DNA of 8,306 bases from positions 1 through 8,306 of the forward strand of contig JAMDDG010000417.1 in the NCBI GenBank assembly GCA_023488865.1, read 5' to 3'. This DNA is from Bacteroidota bacterium. Lineage in GTDB: Bacteria > Bacteroidota > Bacteroidia > Bacteroidales > Prolixibacteraceae. Positions 7,348 through 8,306 of this stretch are shown here, piece by piece (the first letter of the stretch is position 1; every line of letters starts with the position of its first letter). The translations under genes and the position numbers were made by a program. The notes beneath the pieces are model-generated. The model was given only the letters and a program-made list of their open reading frames with translations. It was not told the origin of the DNA and ran no database searches.

Positions 7348-7797
7348 TTAAATTATTCCAAAATCTCTTTTATCTGCAGTGGAAATTATTCTTGAAACTG
7401 ACATGATCGACCTTAAATAGTCAAAATCTCTCTCTTTTATTTCGCCCTGCCAAACACCTTTCTTTGCAACCAGGATATCAATCAAATTAGCGTATCTTCT
7501 TTTCTGAATATAGGAAGTGTCAATATAAGAATCATATTTGAGAAATGGATAATCAGAACACTTTAACTTAAACTGAAGGCTTTTCTGTTCCTTTGTTCTG
7601 ATAACATTTGGATTAATTTCGCTATTTATATAGAGAGAACCAACAATGATTTTATGGGTGTCTATACCCAGAATAACAATGAATTTATCTTTTTGAGTAT
7701 TCTGGTCAAAAATGAAAAATACAGCACCCGGCTGTATCTGACTTGAGATTAATCCACTCAGGCTCTCATCCCGAAGCAAATCCCCTAAGCTACTCAT
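7348..7797 (-). CDS. Putative toxin of a Panacea-type toxin-antitoxin pair (possible PemK/MazF-like fold)
   Basis: A 149-residue soluble protein with no signal peptide or membrane segment. Its ATG overlaps the stop of the upstream antitoxin-like gene (ATGA, four bases), so the two are translationally coupled with the antitoxin made first. After a short N-terminal helix, residues 22-95 look like consecutive beta strands: PGAVFFIF (23-30), KFIVILGI (38-45), KIIVGSLYINSEINP (49-63), SLQFKLKCSDYPFLKYDSYI (73-92), then D93-T94-S95. This strand order, the opening PG-F, the INSEINP stretch and the DYPFLKYDSYID stretch recall SH3-barrel PemK/MazF-like endoribonuclease toxins and the uncharacterised proteins often found beside DUF4065 genes; I have not been able to test this. 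The C-terminal 50 residues look helical. The gene is AT-rich (for example 18 G+C in the 60 bases from 7561). Activity and target are unknown. It could also be a non-toxic partner or a defence effector. Confidence 0.8.
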   Translation of the reverse strand: MSSLGDLLRDESLSGLISSQIQPGAVFFIFDQNTQKDKFIVILGIDTHKIIVGSLYINSEINPNVIRTKEQKSLQFKLKCSDYPFLKYDSYIDTSYIQKRRYANLIDILVAKKGVWQGEIKERDFDYLRSIMSVSRIISTADKRDFGII

Positions 7798-8306
7798 ACT
7801 CTCAGGAGTTCTTCTGCCTCGAGGTTCATTTTAATCAGCTCCATTACAAATTCAGAAGCATTGCCTTCTTTGGCTATTTCGGTAAATAGAATAGGTCCGT
7901 TTTTTCTGGCACTATCCCAAGCAGGACCATGTGACTTTTCTGTAAGTTGGCCAAAGGATAACGGAGCATTTTCTGATATTGATTCATGAAGACACTCTAT
8001 GTCTGTCTCCGATAATTGATCCATATCAGGTTTTTCTATAGGAGAAATATCATTGCAATTAACTGAAACTTTACCTATAAGTTCTCTGTTGGAAAGAAAT
8101 TTAGTTGGATTTACTACTCCTTTGACAGCATCGTAAATTTTTGATGGGACGGGTCCATTGACCATTTTACAATAACTGTCCGATGTAATTGGGCGGCCAT
8201 ATCTGGCCAGGTGTTTCTGATCGGCAAAGAAAAGGATCTTTGCGAGTTTGTGTTTGTCGACTTTGGTTAATTCATTTACAACTAGCAATACAGCTGCTAC
8301 AGCTTT
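7794..8306 (-). CDS. Panacea/DUF4065 (SocA-like) antitoxin-like protein, N terminus cut by window edge
   Basis: The visible 170 residues match the Panacea (DUF4065, SocA/GepA-type) domain as I know it. From the first visible residue: an opening helix (KAVAAVLLVVNEL), KLAKILFFADQKHLARYGR (20-38), PITSDSYCKMVNGPVPSKIYD (39-59) and the late HGPAW motif (126-130). Proteins with this domain act as antitoxins for many unrelated toxins, usually from a two-gene operon; Caulobacter SocA is also a ClpXP proteolytic adaptor. A TTG at 8286-8288 could be read as a start, but the frame stays open to the edge, and the six codons before it (KAVAAV) fit the usual start of the family, so the true start lies past the window, probably within about ten residues. 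The gene heads an operon with the 149-residue gene, and its promoter is not in view. The domain call is fairly firm. Antitoxin function is inferred from family and context. Confidence 0.85.
   Translation of the reverse strand, partial: KAVAAVLLVVNELTKVDKHKLAKILFFADQKHLARYGRPITSDSYCKMVNGPVPSKIYDAVKGVVNPTKFLSNRELIGKVSVNCNDISPIEKPDMDQLSETDIECLHESISENAPLSFGQLTEKSHGPAWDSARKNGPILFTEIAKEGNASEFVMELIKMNLEAEELLRV

Overview
The window looks like the 3' end of a late (virion-protein) operon of a tailed phage or prophage, followed by a separate, oppositely oriented two-gene cargo cassette. The host is probably a member of the Bacteroidota. That inference rests on three things: a candidate TAnnTTTG promoter element ahead of the first complete gene, weak or absent Shine-Dalgarno signals at most starts, and protein modules that I associate with large polyvalent proteins of Bacteroidota phages and mobile elements. 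No integrase, terminase, capsid or tail gene is visible, so the phage assignment is inferred from protein architecture and is not proven.

Layout. Bases 1-90 hold the last 29 codons of a small membrane-protein gene. After a gap of about 100 bases with a weak promoter candidate, a 373-residue protein (197-1318) is joined by TAATG to a giant 1877-residue protein (1318-6951). This in turn is followed after one base by a 69-residue protein (6953-7162). These three genes form one transcription unit that closes at a clear rho-independent terminator (7186-7220). A second terminator on the minus strand (7304-7326) ends the cassette coming from the right. That cassette is a DUF4065/Panacea (SocA-type) antitoxin-like gene, cut by the window's right edge, overlapping by ATGA a 149-residue gene that is its probable toxin partner.

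How the genes fit together. The 373-residue protein has a hydrophobic glycine-rich segment, a long charged helix and Pro/Gln-rich ends. The giant protein has amphipathic and hydrophobic segments, two sets of internal repeats and a large helical C-terminal half. Their coupled expression suggests co-functioning virion or ejected proteins. I see no enzymatic domain in the giant protein, which is notable for a polyvalent-type protein. The minus-strand pair is a candidate PanAT-type toxin-antitoxin or phage-defence cassette carried next to the phage operon. It is the part of the window most likely to be a functionally new system, because the putative toxin is only loosely recognisable, with a PemK/MazF-like SH3-barrel look.
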